This document shows positions 22,890 to 34,699 of a stretch of 64,000 nt of DNA, piece after piece. This DNA comes from Aedes albopictus (lineage: Eukaryota > Arthropoda > Insecta > Diptera > Culicidae). The stretch lies in the NCBI RefSeq assembly GCF_035046485.1, contig NC_085138.1, forward strand, positions 426,051,265 to 426,115,264, in the 5' to 3' direction. The first letter of the stretch is position 1. Each line of letters opens with the position of its first letter. The notes below the pieces were generated by a model. The model did not search any database. It saw only the letters and a program-made list of their open reading frames with translations, and was not told the DNA's origin. A program made the position numbers and the translations under genes.

Positions 22890-23042
22890 GTCCATAAACT
22901 ACGTAGACTTTCAAGGCGGACGCGGGGGTCTGACCAAAGTCTACGATCCATACAAATTTCGAAAATTAATTATGAACAAAAGTCTACGGAGGGGGAGGGG
23001 GGGTCTGAGATTGCCCTAAATGAGTCTACGTAGTTTATGGAC
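22890..23042. mobile_element. Inverted-repeat element, GTCCATAAAC ends
   Basis: gtccataaactacgtagact and its exact inverse bound 153 bp with a G-rich subterminal tract (gggggagggggggtct). Inserted in the RTE LINE. Near-identical 8-mers (gcacctaa / gcgcctaa) flank a slightly larger interval and may be the target duplication. Confidence 0.7.
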
Positions 23043-23188
23043 ACTTGGACAGCGCCTAAATAACTTCATACTGGTCGATGACGTTGCTCTTTAAGCTCAA
23101 AGGCGCTCTGATATGCAGAGTAAGCTCGATGATCTTGCCAATCTCTCCTCAGGTCTTACCATCAACGTCAGCAAGGCCAAGTCGTTGC

Positions 23189-23877
23189 CACTGTGGGAAA
23201 AAATATGTATAAAACGCAAATAAATTCTATATCTCTGCTCGGAGTGGATGGATTCGAATGTATTTTTGTCACGAACTGCCAAAACCTCTACAGTTTCAGA
23301 TAAGCAGAGTGTCATTCGCCGCACGATGCTGGAAATCGGTATATCGGGCCCGTTTTACCCCACTATCACCTTTTTTGAAAAATCCTGGAGTGCAAAATAA
23401 ATTATTTATTTAATTCGTGTTTGTGTAAAAACTTCCGTAGTATCGAATGGAGGTGATTTGGCTCACAGCACGGCCTTAAAAATTGAAATATCTTCAAATA
23501 ACCCCGATATCTCATATTTCTTTGAAATTTCACATTCATCTCCGCCCGGAGTTGAACGCAATCCTTAAGAGCAGTACCAATCCTATGTCAAATTGGCGAT
23601 ACTATGAAAGTTTTTACACAAATACGAGTTAAATAAGTACGCCAGTTGGGAATAGATGAGAATTTTCTCAAAATGGTGTGTGTGAGAGAGAGTAGGGTAA
23701 ATCGAGCTAAATACACTTATTTCTAGCATCGTGCGGCGAATGACACCCTCCTTATCTGAAACTGTAAAGGATTTTGGCAGTTCGTGTCAAAAATTCATTG
23801 GAATCCATCCACTCCGAGCAGAGATATAGAATTTATTCGCGTTTTATACATATTTTTTCCCACTGTGCGTTGGATGT
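23189..23877. mobile_element. Long-TIR element, CACTGTGGG ends
   Basis: Terminal inverted repeats of about 130 bp starting CACTGTGGGAAAAAATATG. The LINE resumes exactly at cgttggatgtaaac, and CGTTG stands on both sides (23183-23187 and 23878-23882, one extra base on the left). The centre has further inverted arms (gtgtaaaaacttccgtagta / tactatgaaagtttttacac). No transposase. Confidence 0.75.
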
Positions 23878-24399
23878 AAACACGGTTAACCAGGGTAGCT
23901 GGACAAACAGTTGAGAATGTTGAAAGCTTCCAATATCTTGGTAACCAAATGGCGGCCGATGGCGGCACCAAGATTGACATAGAAGGCAGGGTTGCTTTTG
24001 TGAGTTTGGGAAATGTATGGAAAAACAAAGTCTGTACGCCAGTCAAACTTGGTATATATCAGCGAAGAACACTCAACGGCTGCAGGTCTTCATAAATAGA
24101 TGCCTGCATTATATAACTCGTGCATGGTGGCCTCACAATTGGATCTACAACGTAGAGCTCCACCGTCGATGTCATCAAAAGCCGATAGTGCCAGAAATTT
24201 TGGAGTGAAAGTGGAGGTGGGTCGGCCACACTCTATGCAGGGGCGGAAACGAAATCATTCAAGACGACTGGAACCCAACAAGACGTGGCAGCAGAGACAG
24301 ACCGAGAGGCTCATGGTGGCGTAGCCTCAACAAGGAAACAAGCAAGTAGACAGAAATATGACCTAACCACAGGTCAAGACGGTGGCGGGTAATCGCCCA

Positions 24400-24810
24400 G
24401 GATGAACATCTTTTAATTCGGCTCTCTGTACCACCTTAGATAGGCGCTCAGGACTGAAAGTAGTAGATAAAAAAATCCAAAAAAAAAACTAACAAAATGT
24501 AAAATAAAACCATGAAGAATCTCTGTTGTCACTTGGGAAGGCTGTTCGATACAACCAAATACAAATTTTAAAAATTATTGCATAAGAGCAACACACTTCC
24601 CACCCAGTGCGTCACTGGAAATGACACCGATCATTCAACCTTCCATAGACCGTCACAGTTTTCCCATAAGCATCTGAATACATACCCCATTCCACACTCC
24701 TTCCTAATGAAAAATCGATTTCCTAAACCTTTTCGCAGCACATCAAATCACTGCAGCAGCAGCAACAAAACAGATTTTCACACACGAAACTAACCCACCC
24801 GTTCGGTTTT
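24400..24810. other. Intron segment upstream of the CUB exon
   Basis: Unique-looking, CA-rich sequence with pyrimidine runs before the acceptor at 24825. ORF 24578-24793 has no recognisable domain. Confidence 0.4.
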
Positions 24811-24825
24811 TGCTCTTTTTCCCAG

Positions 24826-25014
24826 AATCTGCCGAATACGATCGCCCAACTATCCCGGCATTTATCCACGCAATTTAACATGTAAATATTATATTAATCA
24901 TCGGACGCCACCGAGCGGGCTCCACGCCATGATCGTCATCCGCCAGCCCGACGGCCATAAATTAAACATCAAGGAGCAGGCGACGCATCACGAGGCAAGC
25001 ACCAGGATTTTGAG
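24826..25014 (+). CDS. Internal exon encoding the first half of a CUB domain
   Basis: Exon of 189 nt (63 codons). Acceptor tgctctttttcccag ends at 24825 and donor ttgag|gtaatt begins at 25015. The frame with one leading base has no stops. It starts ICRIRSPNYPGIYPRNLTC, the CUB consensus (SPNYPxxYPxN...C) with an N-glycosylation sequon NLT. It continues through KYYINHRTPPSGLHAMIVI and ends near HHEASTRIL. CUB domains are about 110 residues of extracellular beta-sandwich, so the second half must lie in a further exon. The preceding exon at 13971-14048 joins in phase. No signal peptide, transmembrane segment or other domain is visible, so I give no gene symbol. No short intron was called at the internal gtaaat, because the frame reads through. 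Confidence 0.85.
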
Positions 25015-25590
25015 GTAATTTATAATTTAAACTCCCTCCTTTTTCGGGTTCGGGTAGGTACCTACTGTGTGTGCGAGCGAAGGTACAATGAGTGACACTG
25101 CTGCAGCACTGGATGAACGGATGTATGAAAGCTGCATGAGACGAACGGATGAGTGTCAGGTTTGGATGATTCCTGTTTACCGGTGCGGGTAGACAATCTC
25201 TACTGATTGTGAGATTTTACTGGTGAGAATTTTCGGTTGAGTAGTTCAGATTTATGTGAGGCAGAATCAGCGGGATAGACTAACAGTTTTCAAACCATCA
25301 ATATGTCACTCCGAGCTAAAATGATTGACAGGATTGCGATACACTCGACGTTGCGAATTCTTGCAGCATGTGGATTACGTCAGTGAACCTTCAAAACCTT
25401 GGTAAATGTTTAGGTTTATTTTTATATTAAAAACAATAGTCAATAAACTTTCTACGAAGATTGAAGCTATTGAGTCTATCCCGTAGCGAACTTAAATTTG
25501 ATTGACCTCCCCTAAATGCTGCATATCGCCAAATTATGAACACTCACACAATGAATCAAAGAGATGGGTGCTTGGGAAAGTAATTCTATT
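25015..25590. other. Intron sequence after the CUB exon
   Basis: Unique-looking at first (25020-25330, with an ACGG/ATGA-rich segment), then AT-rich. No second CUB exon recognised. Confidence 0.45.
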
Positions 25591-26452
25591 GGGATTCTTC
25601 AGGAGTTTCTTCAGGTATTTCTCCAGCTATTTCTTCAAAAATCTTCCTCTCATATAAATAATATATTTTAAGGGAATATTAAAAAACAATCTATACATAT
25701 TCCTTATAATTTCATCTATTATTATTTAGAATTTCGTTCAGAAATTCTAATAAAAACTTCTTTTCGAAGTGGGGAATATTTATCTCTTATTATTTTTTCC
25801 TAATTTTTATCTACGTATTTTTTTTTATTTTTCCTCCCAATGATTCATTTGAAATTTTTTTTAGATGGTTCCTTAGAAATTATTTCAGGGATTTCACTAG
25901 AAATGTTTCAAAAAAAATTTACAAAAAAATAGCATGTTTAGTTTTTTTTATTTCTTTACGAATTTCTTCAGAAAACCTTTCTGGATTTGGTTGGGAGATC
26001 CAACTGGGATTTTTTTTCTGGACATGAATGAGTTTAAAAGTTCCTCCAGAAATTTCTCCAGTATTCCATTAGAAAAAAAAATTCAAGGATTTGTAGAGAA
26101 TAATTGCCAAAAATTCGTTCAGAAATATTACAGCCATTCGCTTGAGGGTCGTCCATAAATGACGTAGGATTTTAGGGGGAGAAGGTTCCTGAAATGGCTG
26201 CGAGTCATGTATTAGGTATAGAAAAATAGGCCAGAGGGAGGGTGGTGTTGAAAATTGTCAAAATAAAATGCTATGTCATTTATGGACCGCCCCTTTCAGG
26301 GATTATTCCCCAAAGATTCTTTCAGATGTTTTATTTCTGAAGGATTTCTGGATTTTTTTTGCAAAAAAAAAAACTTCAGAGATTCTTGTGTATTTTTTTA
26401 CAGATTCCTCCAGAAATTGTTTCTGGTATTGTAAGAATGTCTTTTTTTTATT
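25590..26452. repeat. AT-rich degenerate TTCC/GGAA repeat
   Basis: Variants of 'aggagtttcttcaggtatttctccag' with drifting period, interrupted at 26145-26293 by an inverted-repeat element. Confidence 0.65.
26145..26293. mobile_element. Inverted-repeat element, GTCCATAAATGAC ends
   Basis: gggtcgtccataaatgacgt and its imperfect inverse (atgtcatttatggaccgcccc) bound about 149 bp with a G-rich interior. Same terminal family as 22890, 44158 and 63180. Confidence 0.7.
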
Positions 26453-26458
26453 CTTTAA

Positions 26459-27198
26459 CCTTCACGTACCCGACCCCAACATCTCATTTTCAAAACGATG
26501 GTATTTCGTCAATTTTCATCCAACTTTTCTGAAGTCGCCCTCAATCGATCATAAATTTATGCAAGTTTATTACACCCAAGTGGCCATGCAATTTCCGGAA
26601 CCATTCCGGAGATATTCCGGATTGTACTGGGGTCAGGGAGGGTGCCGAAATAGCTAAAAATGATTATTTCCTGTGTTATTGTGTTTGAACCATCGATTTT
26701 CAGCGGAATTTTCATTGCGAACAATAAAACACAACTGCGATAAGCAGATTTGAATAAGTTGATCCATCCGGATTACCGTGACAGGTTCCGCGGAGGCCTC
26801 ATTGGGGACACTTTTGGTTTTCATCCAAAACATGTCGTGCGACATATCAAACTTCATGATTTCAAGAGAATGGGGCTGAAAAAAATGATTGAAGTATGAA
26901 GAAACTGATATAGCCGCTCCGGAACACCTGAAACAGATTTCGTGAGGGCCTTTCAAACACAACAACACACGAAATAATCACTTTTGATCATTTGGCAAAA
27001 TAGTCAACTCCCCCACCCCCTGACCCCAGTACAATCCAGAATATCTCCGGAATGGTTCCGGATATTACATGACCACTTGAGTGTAAGAAACTTGTACCAA
27101 TTTATGATCGATTAAGGGCAACTTCAAAAAAATCGAATGAAAATTGACGAAATGCCAGCATTTTCAAAATGAGTTGTCGGGGGTCAGGTATGTGAAGG
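26459..27198. mobile_element. TTAA-flanked long-TIR element, piggyBac-like
   Basis: Arms of about 200 bp beginning CCTTCACGTACCCGACCCC (left) and, inverted, CCTTCACATACCTGACCCC (right). TTAA on both sides (26455-26458 and 27199-27202). The arms also share ttccggaaccattccggaga and cgatcataaattta. No transposase. TTAA target use suggests piggyBac mobilisation. Confidence 0.8.
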
Positions 27199-27202
27199 TT
27201 AA

Positions 27203-27560
27203 GAAATGACTGAAGAAAATCCTTCAGAGATTACTTTGGATATACCCAGTGCAGTCATGGTAAAATTGGATGTGGGGTCTCAAGGTTCCATGGAAATGAA
27301 TTTGGTTTTAAGCCCTAATAACATTATTTGGATACTTCTGGTAAAACTACGTTCTTCAAAAATAAAAATAAAATTCCCTGGAGAAATATATCCATGGAAC
27401 ATATTTTTAGGAAATCCCTGCTGAACGAGTCACTAGAAAACATTTCAAAACGATTTTTGAAGCATTTTTTCAGTAAACTCCGCAAGAGTTTCTGAAGAAA
27501 TCTCTAGTTGAATTTATGTTTAATTCTCTAAAAGGTTTTTTGGATCAATTCGTTAAATAA
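27203..27560. repeat. Degenerate GGAA-type repeat
   Basis: Weakly periodic; no gene recognised. Confidence 0.45.
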
Positions 27561-27871
27561 TCTATCTATATATATAAAAATGAGTTTGAAATCCCTTTGA
27601 GGCAACAAAAATCACAAACGGCTGAACCGATTAGGATAGCTCTTGCACGGTTCGATTCGTTTCCGTGGTGGCTGTGTTTATATGTACAAAAAAGTTACGA
27701 AAATCAACTAGAAAAGTAACAAAATTGAAAAAGAACTGATTTTCTATGAGCTGGGAAGGAAATCAACATGACCGAAATGAAATCAATCTAGAGTGCGGTG
27801 CTATTTTGAGCTCAACAGTTGTCAAACCACCACAGCCACAAATGGCAAAACAACGTTTGCCGGGACAGCAA
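27561..27871. mobile_element. Non-autonomous Helitron-like element
   Basis: The left end TCTATCTATATATATAAAAA and right end caacgtttgccgggacagca match the end pair of insect Helitrons (5' TC; 3' hairpin near CAACGTTTGCCGGG). It sits between an A and a T as expected (aataA|TC...AA|aTatg). Only 311 bp, with no Rep/helicase. The final CTRR is degraded to gcaa. Confidence 0.7.
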
Positions 27872-28710
27872 ATATGTAATGAAATTAAAAAAAGATTATG
27901 AGAAACTCAAAGTAGGATTTTCTAACGAAATTCCTGCAGGAAAACCTGAAGTTACACCTTGGAGAACACCGGGTGGCAGAACATCTAAAGATAGTTTTAG
28001 AAGAATTCCTGGAGAATACCCGATGGAAATCTTCTAAAATCTTTCTATGATTATCCAAAGTTACTTCCGTAGGTTTTTTGATAGAATCCCTGAAAAAAGT
28101 TTTGAAGATGGAAGAATAACTTATAGCATTCTCAGAAGAATCTATGAACCCCTTGATAAATTTCTGAACGGCTCTCTGGAGGATTTCCCAAGATTTTTTA
28201 AAGAAACCCTTCAAGCAATTTTTTAAAACGAACTTTGCTGAAGGGAAATCTAAACAAATCCGTGGAGCTTATACTGAAGGAATCTATGAATTTCATTGAA
28301 GGTTTTCTAGAGGAGTACTTAAAAAATGTGATGGAATTTCTGGAGGAAGTGCTGAGGTGACAAAAACTATTTTGAAAAAAAAAATCCATTGAAGAAATAT
28401 CTGGAATGATCTATATATGCTTCTTTAATCAGTTAAAGTATTCTTGGACATACTTTTGAACGAACCAGTGAAAAATTTTCTGGAAGTTATCCTTGCAGTA
28501 ATTCGGATCTCTGAAGCAATCCACGTAACAATTTCCAAATGAGGTTTTGAAGATATATTAGGTGAACATTCGAGAGTCTGAAGTTATCCCTGGATGATTT
28601 TTTTTTATGTAATACCTAAACAATTTTGTTAAACCAATATGGAAGGATTTTCATTTTTTTTCAAAGAAATCCCAGAAATTTCTCCGCGAATCCCTGGAAG
28701 AAAAGAATAC
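27872..28710. repeat. Degenerate GGAA/TTCC repeat array
   Basis: cctggagaata/gaagaattcctg variants of irregular period. ORFs here are repeat shadows. Confidence 0.6.
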
Positions 28711-28713
28711 CTG

Positions 28714-28993
28714 TCCTCTCCTCTTCTTGGCGTAACGTCCTCACTGGGACAAAGCCTGCTTCTCAGCTTAGTGTTCTATGAGCACTTCCACAGTTATTAA
28801 CTGAGAGATTCCTCTGCCAATGACCATTTTGCATGTGTATATCGTGTGGCAGGCACGAAGATACTCTATGCCCAAGGAAGTCAAGGAAATTTCCTTTACG
28901 AAAAGATCCTGGACCGACCGGGAATCGAACCCGTCACCCTCAGCATGGTCATGCTGAATACCCGTGCGTTTACCGCCTCGGCTATATGGGCTC
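28714..28993 (-). mobile_element. Feilai-like SINE (family A), full length, antisense
   Basis: The most complete copy. On the minus strand the tRNA-like head runs gcccatatagccgaggcggt to box B gggttcgattcccgg (28918-28932). The body follows, with caaaatggtcattggcagag, and the tail is cgttacgccaagaagagg. Feilai is the known Aedes SINE with a tRNA head and a triplet-repeat tail; the match is from memory of its structure, so the name is tentative. Confidence 0.75.
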
Positions 28994-30540
28994 TGTAAGT
29001 TTCTTAAAAAAACTTGGAAGATTTTCCAAATGAATAGCAGGAGCCATTCCAGAAGGAATCCTTGAAAGAATTGCAAATGAATACTATATAAGGCTTTCTG
29101 GGAAAATCCTTCAATTAATTGTTCAAGAAATATTTAGAGAAAACTTTGAATGATTTGAATGAGCAATTACCAAAAGAATTCATCGAAAATTTTCAGAAAA
29201 AAACCTCTTGAGAAGTTACTTAAGGAGTTCTTGGACGCATTCCCGAAGAGGTCGCTGAAGATAACTTCCAAATGAATCTCAGAAAGATTTTTTTAGAAAA
29301 AAAAACCTGGAGGAAAAAAATCAGAAGAAATTTCTGGAAGACATCTTGACTGAATCCCTGGAACAAAATCTTTGGAAATTCATATTTATGAAGTATTCCC
29401 TGGAAAACTTCTTGAAATCCTCTCAGAAAGAATTTCGGAAGAAATCCGTGTTTGCCTTTTTTTAATAATCTATGGGAATAATTCTGGAGATGGAAGTTTC
29501 CTGGTGAAATCCTTTAAAAAAAACTTGAAAATTCCCTCGTAAAATTGCTAAAGGAAACACTTGAAATTATTTCAAAGTGAACGCTATACAAACATTCCAA
29601 ATGTATTCATGGAGAATTTTTTGAATATTTGGAAAAATTTTAGGATTTTTTGGAAGTTTTCTAAAAAACTTTTAACAGCTTCTGAAGGAATCTCCGAGGG
29701 ACTTTCTCAAGGACTGTCTGGAAACTTTCCCTCATGAATATCCAGATGTGTGTCTGAAAGCGTCCCTGGCCAAATTTGAAGATTTTATATTAAAATTCTG
29801 AAAGAATTCTCAGTGAAACTTTAGAAGTTTCACTAAAGAAACTTCCTAAATAAGTCCTTGGAAGTTTTCTGTAAAAAAACATGAATTTAATGAATTTCTG
29901 GAAACATTCTTAAGACAAAATTTCCAAAAATAAATGCTTAAATAAATTTCTCAAAAAAAAAATCGGAACGTTTTCTGAAAATTTCTTTCAAGATTAAAAA
30001 AAAACCTGTAGGATTTTTTACCCTGAAAAAATTCTTTGAGAAAAAAAAAATGTTGCATTTAAAAAAAAATCTTCTGCAACAAGACTTTTAAGTGGATAAA
30101 GACATCCCTGAAGAAAATTTCGGAATAAATCATTAGAAATGTTTTTTTTTAATAACTCAGAGAGGATCTGTTAATAAAACTGCTTGAGAAATTTTCGAAG
30201 AAATTGTTGGAATATTTTTTTTTAAAAAGCCTGGTTTCTGAAGGAATCCCTTGAGAAATTTTATGAAAGCACAGTAGATACGCAAAATTATATTAAAATT
30301 ATGCTTTTCAAAGAAGCGTAATTTAGTGTTTTTTCGAAGACCTGGCTTCTTAATGAGTAACTTGTAGTTACAACAATGACACCACTGGATATTCTTCTTG
30401 AGATTCTTCCTGAATTTTCTATAAGAATTTCTTTATATAATTTAACATGCTTTGCTTTTAAAATTGCTTCACAGACTCCTTTAGCAAATCCTCAACGGAA
30501 CCCTTTTAGAAAATACTCCACGGAGTCACTTTAGAGTTTT
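28994..30540. repeat. Degenerate GGAA repeat array
   Basis: Long A-rich variant, with 'tgaaggaatctctgaaaaa' style units of 12-15 bp and poly-A patches near 29940-30070. No coding sequence. Confidence 0.65.
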
Positions 30541-30544
30541 TTTT

Positions 30545-30645
30545 TTTACAATTTGTTCCATGAAGAAGACGCCGACATCGGTGTCAAAACGTCGCACAAA
30601 ATGGAATAGTTTGTTCTACTGAAACAATATGGCAAAGCTGGAACA
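30545..30645 (+). other. Degenerate hammerhead/Penelope-like motif
   Basis: ccatgaagaagacgccgaca then tcggtgtcaaaacgtcgc has a stem gacgccga/tcggtgtc placed between TGAAGAA and AAAACGTCG. This is the layout seen in the foldbacks at 17369 and 43275, but the GAAAC is mutated to AAAAC. Confidence 0.4.
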
Positions 30646-30769
30646 ATCACTAAACTCTCAACATTAGGTATCAGTAGGTCAGCTCCAGAGGTACGTTCTC
30701 CTCCATTTGGAAAAATTGTGCCAAAGCTTTTCATTCTTCCAAAACTTTTTTTCGAAGTTTTCTCCAAGT

Positions 30770-32520
30770 AATATTTTGCAAATTCCTATAGATGTTTTTT
30801 ACTTAAATTTGACTGTATTTTTTTAAATTCCTTCAGGAATTTATTTGGGAATTTCTTCCGAAATCCGTTTTACTGTTCTTCCGGTTCTACAAAAATTCTT
30901 CAGAAACATTTCAAAAGGCTCCTTCAGTATTTCAAAGACTGCATCAGGAATTTCAGCAACCATGTATTTACTTCTTCATCTATGGATGTTTTTCAAGAAA
31001 TTTCTTCGCAGTTTTCTTTAAAAAAACCAGGAGTCTCCTCCAAAAATTCTTCAGGGTTTCCTTCAGTAATTGTTCCAGGGCTTCCTTCACATATTTTTCC
31101 AGAGATTAGAAAAAATCATCACTAGTTTTTTTTTTTTTTCAAAAACTCAACTGAGAATCAAATTTAAAAAATCCCGGAAGGATATCTCCAGGAATTTCTA
31201 CCAAGATTCTTGCATGATTTCTGTTTCCTGCACTAATGTTTGCAGGGATCACTGCATGAATACCTCTGGAAATTTCTTAAACATTTCTCTGAAATTTCAT
31301 TGAAATTTTTTGAGAAATTTCATCTGGAATTTTTAATTAGAAAATTCTTCAGAAATTCATTTAAATATTCTTCCATATACTCCATGGATTCCTTAAGCTT
31401 CCACAAGGATTTTTTTTTTCTCAAAAATTGTTCCTGCAACTCCTTTAGGAAAACCATCGCAGTTTTTTTCAAATGTTCTACAGAGATTTCTACAAAAAAA
31501 AATCGTCCTTGAATGTTGCTGTTCATGTGGAAACTTCTTCAGAAAATCCAAAGTTTCCAGCTTTGCTTTCTAAAATTTCTTCAAGGATACTTCAGAAAAA
31601 GCTCCGAATGCTCCTTCAGTATTCTGAAAACTTTATCAGGATTTTGAGCAATAATGTATTCAGTTATTCATCCACTTTTTTTTCGGAAACTTTTGGGCAG
31701 ATTTCTATTACAAAAAATACCCTCCAGTTGTTTCTTCCGAAAATGCTTCAGGGATTCGTTCTAGCAGGAATACCTTCTGAGATTCCTGCACCAATTTATA
31801 CGTAGATAACTTCAGGACTTTCTCTGGTGTATTTTTCTGCGTATTTTCTCAGAAATTCCTCGAGGATTCATTTCAAGGGTACCTTTAAGCATTCCACCAA
31901 GGATTCTTCCGGAAATTTATTCAGGAATTATTCCAAGGACTTCTCATAAATTTTATGAACAGATTTTGTTAGAAATATTTACAGATATTTACATTTTTCC
32001 TTCAGACAAACTACTTTGTAGTGTTCAGACATTTATTCATGGATTTTATTTAGAAATTCCTAGAGGGATGTCTACAAAAATCCTCCACGGGACTTATCTG
32101 AAATTCCTCCATGGATTTCACAAACTTTTCGGAACTTTTTACACCAGTTCTTTCAGAAATACCTACAGAAATTCATACAGCGGTTTGCTAAAGATGTGTA
32201 CAGAGATTTCCACATAAATTCGTCTTTAAATGTTGTTGTTGTTGATTTGAAAATTCCTTCCAAATCCGTTTAGAAATTTCTCCAGATATTCTTTCTGAAA
32301 CGTCTCCATATTTTCAGTCGATAGCGCTCTACGACTACGTCTCCATATCTTCAGAAATATATTCCACAGACTTCAACAGGATTTTCGGCAATAATGTTTA
32401 TTCATCCATGGGTTCTTTTTTTTAGAAATTCCTTGGCAGATTTATATTTAAAGAAAATTCATTCATTCCAAAAATGCTTCAGGGATTCGTCCACAAATTG
32501 TTCCAGGATTATTTCTTTAT
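30770..32520. repeat. Degenerate TTCC-rich repeat array
   Basis: ttccttcaggaatttcttcaga-type units on the + strand with many T tracts. The strand polarity is opposite to 28994-30540, so the two tracts form a broad inverted arrangement around 30545-30770. ORFs here (for example 31473-31805) are repeat shadows. Confidence 0.65.
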
Positions 32521-34330
32521 ATTGAAGATGTTCAGTCCACAGCATATATTAACTTTTACTCTCACTGAACAAAAGCTACTACCCTGCTTATTCTTCTATA
32601 CCTTTGGAGAACGAAGCGCACTTGGTGTTGTTATTGAGCATATTATGATAAATTTCCGACACTTTCTTCTGGTAGAACTTTCAATGCATGTTACTTAATC
32701 ATCGTTGGCAAAAACCGGAAATTCCATAAAACCAATATGTATTATTTCTTCTACGAACGGTGACTGATCAAAGTGGCGAACTCGCAAATATTAATTCCTA
32801 CCTTCGGTTGCATTCTGCATACCCCATCCGAGAGGATGAAGCATAGAGAAAGGATTCATGTGAGCAGCCAGTACTGGTGCAACGGAGCGATGTGCCAAGC
32901 AGAGCAGCAGATTCGGTCCCAAGCAAGCGTGATTGAGTAGCTGCGGCTACAACGAGAAGTTTATTGCGTCAACAGCACAGTTTATTGCATTTTTGTGAAT
33001 TCTGGCGGAACGATATTGGGCCCACAGGCTCTCCAACGCGCTCCATTCGCACAGACAAAGTGTATGACGAAGTAATTAAACAAGGGCGTGTTCTGGGCGG
33101 ATGCTGGGAGCGGATCATTGCTGTGGTTGGTAACCCGTGTTCAATTTTTTTGTCTAGGATTTTTTTTTCTAAGGTTTATTTTCAATGTATGACACAAAGT
33201 AAGCAGTCAAGTGGATGTCGTTATGTGGTGGTTGCATAGGAAATTGATCCAGCGTTATTGGAAGTTTTGTGTAACACACTCATTGGTATGAGATCCTGTA
33301 GAACAGCAGACATGCTGGCAGAATAGAAGCAGACATGCGGCGAGCGGAAGTAATCAAATGCTTTTGAAAAATTGCTCGGAATATAAACCTATTTGTTATT
33401 AGTATATAAACTTTGTTCATCCAAACGTTTATTTTTTTTGTAGAATTGCATTCAGTGAGCAATACAGAATAAAAATGTTCGAGACATTTCAAAATTTTGA
33501 GAATTCACATCCTGTATAACGACTAGCACGTGGTCATTATTGAACTATTTTTAGAGTCAGATCGACCAGGCACTGTCTTAGTTGGGGCATTACGCCTTGA
33601 GAAGGATACTGTGGTTCGCGCTCTGGATACCTCGTCCTCTACTCCAATCATGCAGGCTTAAGTATCCTTCCGCTTATTGATTTCCCGATGATTGAACATG
33701 CGACGAAACGTTGCGTTGTACGGGGCTGTTTGTATGTATCTGTATCAACCGTTTGCCGGAGTGTTTGCTTCCATTCACAAACCTTCCCCAGTCGACGATA
33801 ATTTCTCGTTAGTAGTACCCTTGACGCTTTGCAAACAAAGCTCCAATCCTTAAGGAGGAGCAATCGGTAGGGAAGCGAGCGATCTCACTTTCTCATATCG
33901 CAGTAGCAGCAACCTCAAATCACATGTTTACCACCAGGAATACGATAAATCTAATTAAGCCTCTTCTCATTAAGATCGGTTCGGTAGTAGTGGAGAAAAC
34001 CCGGCGGAGTCTGCAGCAGCAGTGCCGTTAGCGTCTTCTACCAGCAGCAGCATCAGCAGCAGGGCGTACAGTCAAAACAAATATTTATCGTCATGATTTG
34101 CCATAACTGGCATCATATGCGGAGGGCGAAACTTATACTCGAGCACGGTTCAAGGATGATTTTAGGCATCGGAAGCAGAGAAGCCCATTGTAGTTGGTAA
34201 TAAATCCGTCGTCCTATTAGCTCGTTTGGAGTGCCTGAAACATGGGACATAATAAATCTAAGCGAGAAGAATGTTGGTTTATGGCAGTGCTGTCATAGTA
34301 AAATCAAAGCTGGTTTCTGTTTCCTGGAAT
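32520..34330. other. Repeat-poor intronic or flanking sequence
   Basis: Largely unique-looking. 32760-33130 and 33540-34260 have mixed composition and short CAG runs (34010-34060). No paired splice sites around an open frame, and no RNA gene found. Confidence 0.4.
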
Positions 34331-34400
34331 GTTTGCAGAAAAAAATATTCTTGCGGGATTTTCCAGAATGATTTAAGCAAGAATTCATCTAATGATTCCG

Positions 34401-34465
34401 CGTTGGGGATGAACCAGCCTCGGGCTGAAAATCTCCTTAATAAAGCTAATAATAACAATAATAAT
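34401..34465 (+). mobile_element. 65-bp SINE tail (family D) with 10-bp target duplication
   Basis: gatgaaccagcctcgggctg, then aaaatctccttaataaag and an AAT-rich tail. Flanked by the perfect duplication AATGATTCCG (34391-34400 and 34466-34475). Another extremely 5'-truncated SINE. Confidence 0.85.
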
Positions 34466-34699
34466 AATGATTCCGTCTCTGTCCATTATACATAAGTGAC
34501 CCGATTTTGTCAGCGCCTTTGGAGAACACATTTTTTGCTCTCCTTGAAAACCTAAATAGTTTTTCCAACTTTTTATCTCTCTCTGATCTGCCCTTCAGCT
34601 GTAGTTTGATGATAAACATGGATGAATTGGTTAAAGTTTGACCGTAATATAATGAGAGCAAAGCGTATGTCGCAAAATGAGGCTGACAAAATCGGGTCC

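Larger units (their letters stand above)
22330..24390 (+). pseudogene. RTE-type LINE reverse transcriptase remnant, multiply interrupted
   Basis: Fragments of one non-LTR retrotransposon RT in order on the + strand. YEKAFDRLNHEN is near 22370-22405. 'gcaaggatgta' is near 22508 and resumes as 'ctatccccgctac' near 22781. VIDDILVGAIDRDPN is near 22805-22845, and the RSDMQSKLDDLA segment near 23105-23140. After an inverted-repeat element, the C-terminal part continues with TQRLQVFINRCL and AWWPHNWIYNVELHRRC (24070-24160) and an RGRPRGSWW-like end near 24300. The C-terminal motif order is characteristic of RTE-clade elements; the clade is inferred. The YxDD region is degraded, with VDD in place of ADD. 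Stops, frameshifts and at least three insertions show the copy is dead. Confidence 0.7.

Noticed and set aside
24892..24910. Possible short intron starting at gtaaatat inside the CUB exon
   Set aside because: The reading frame continues through it with CUB-compatible residues (TCKYYINHR), and any intron would be far too short.
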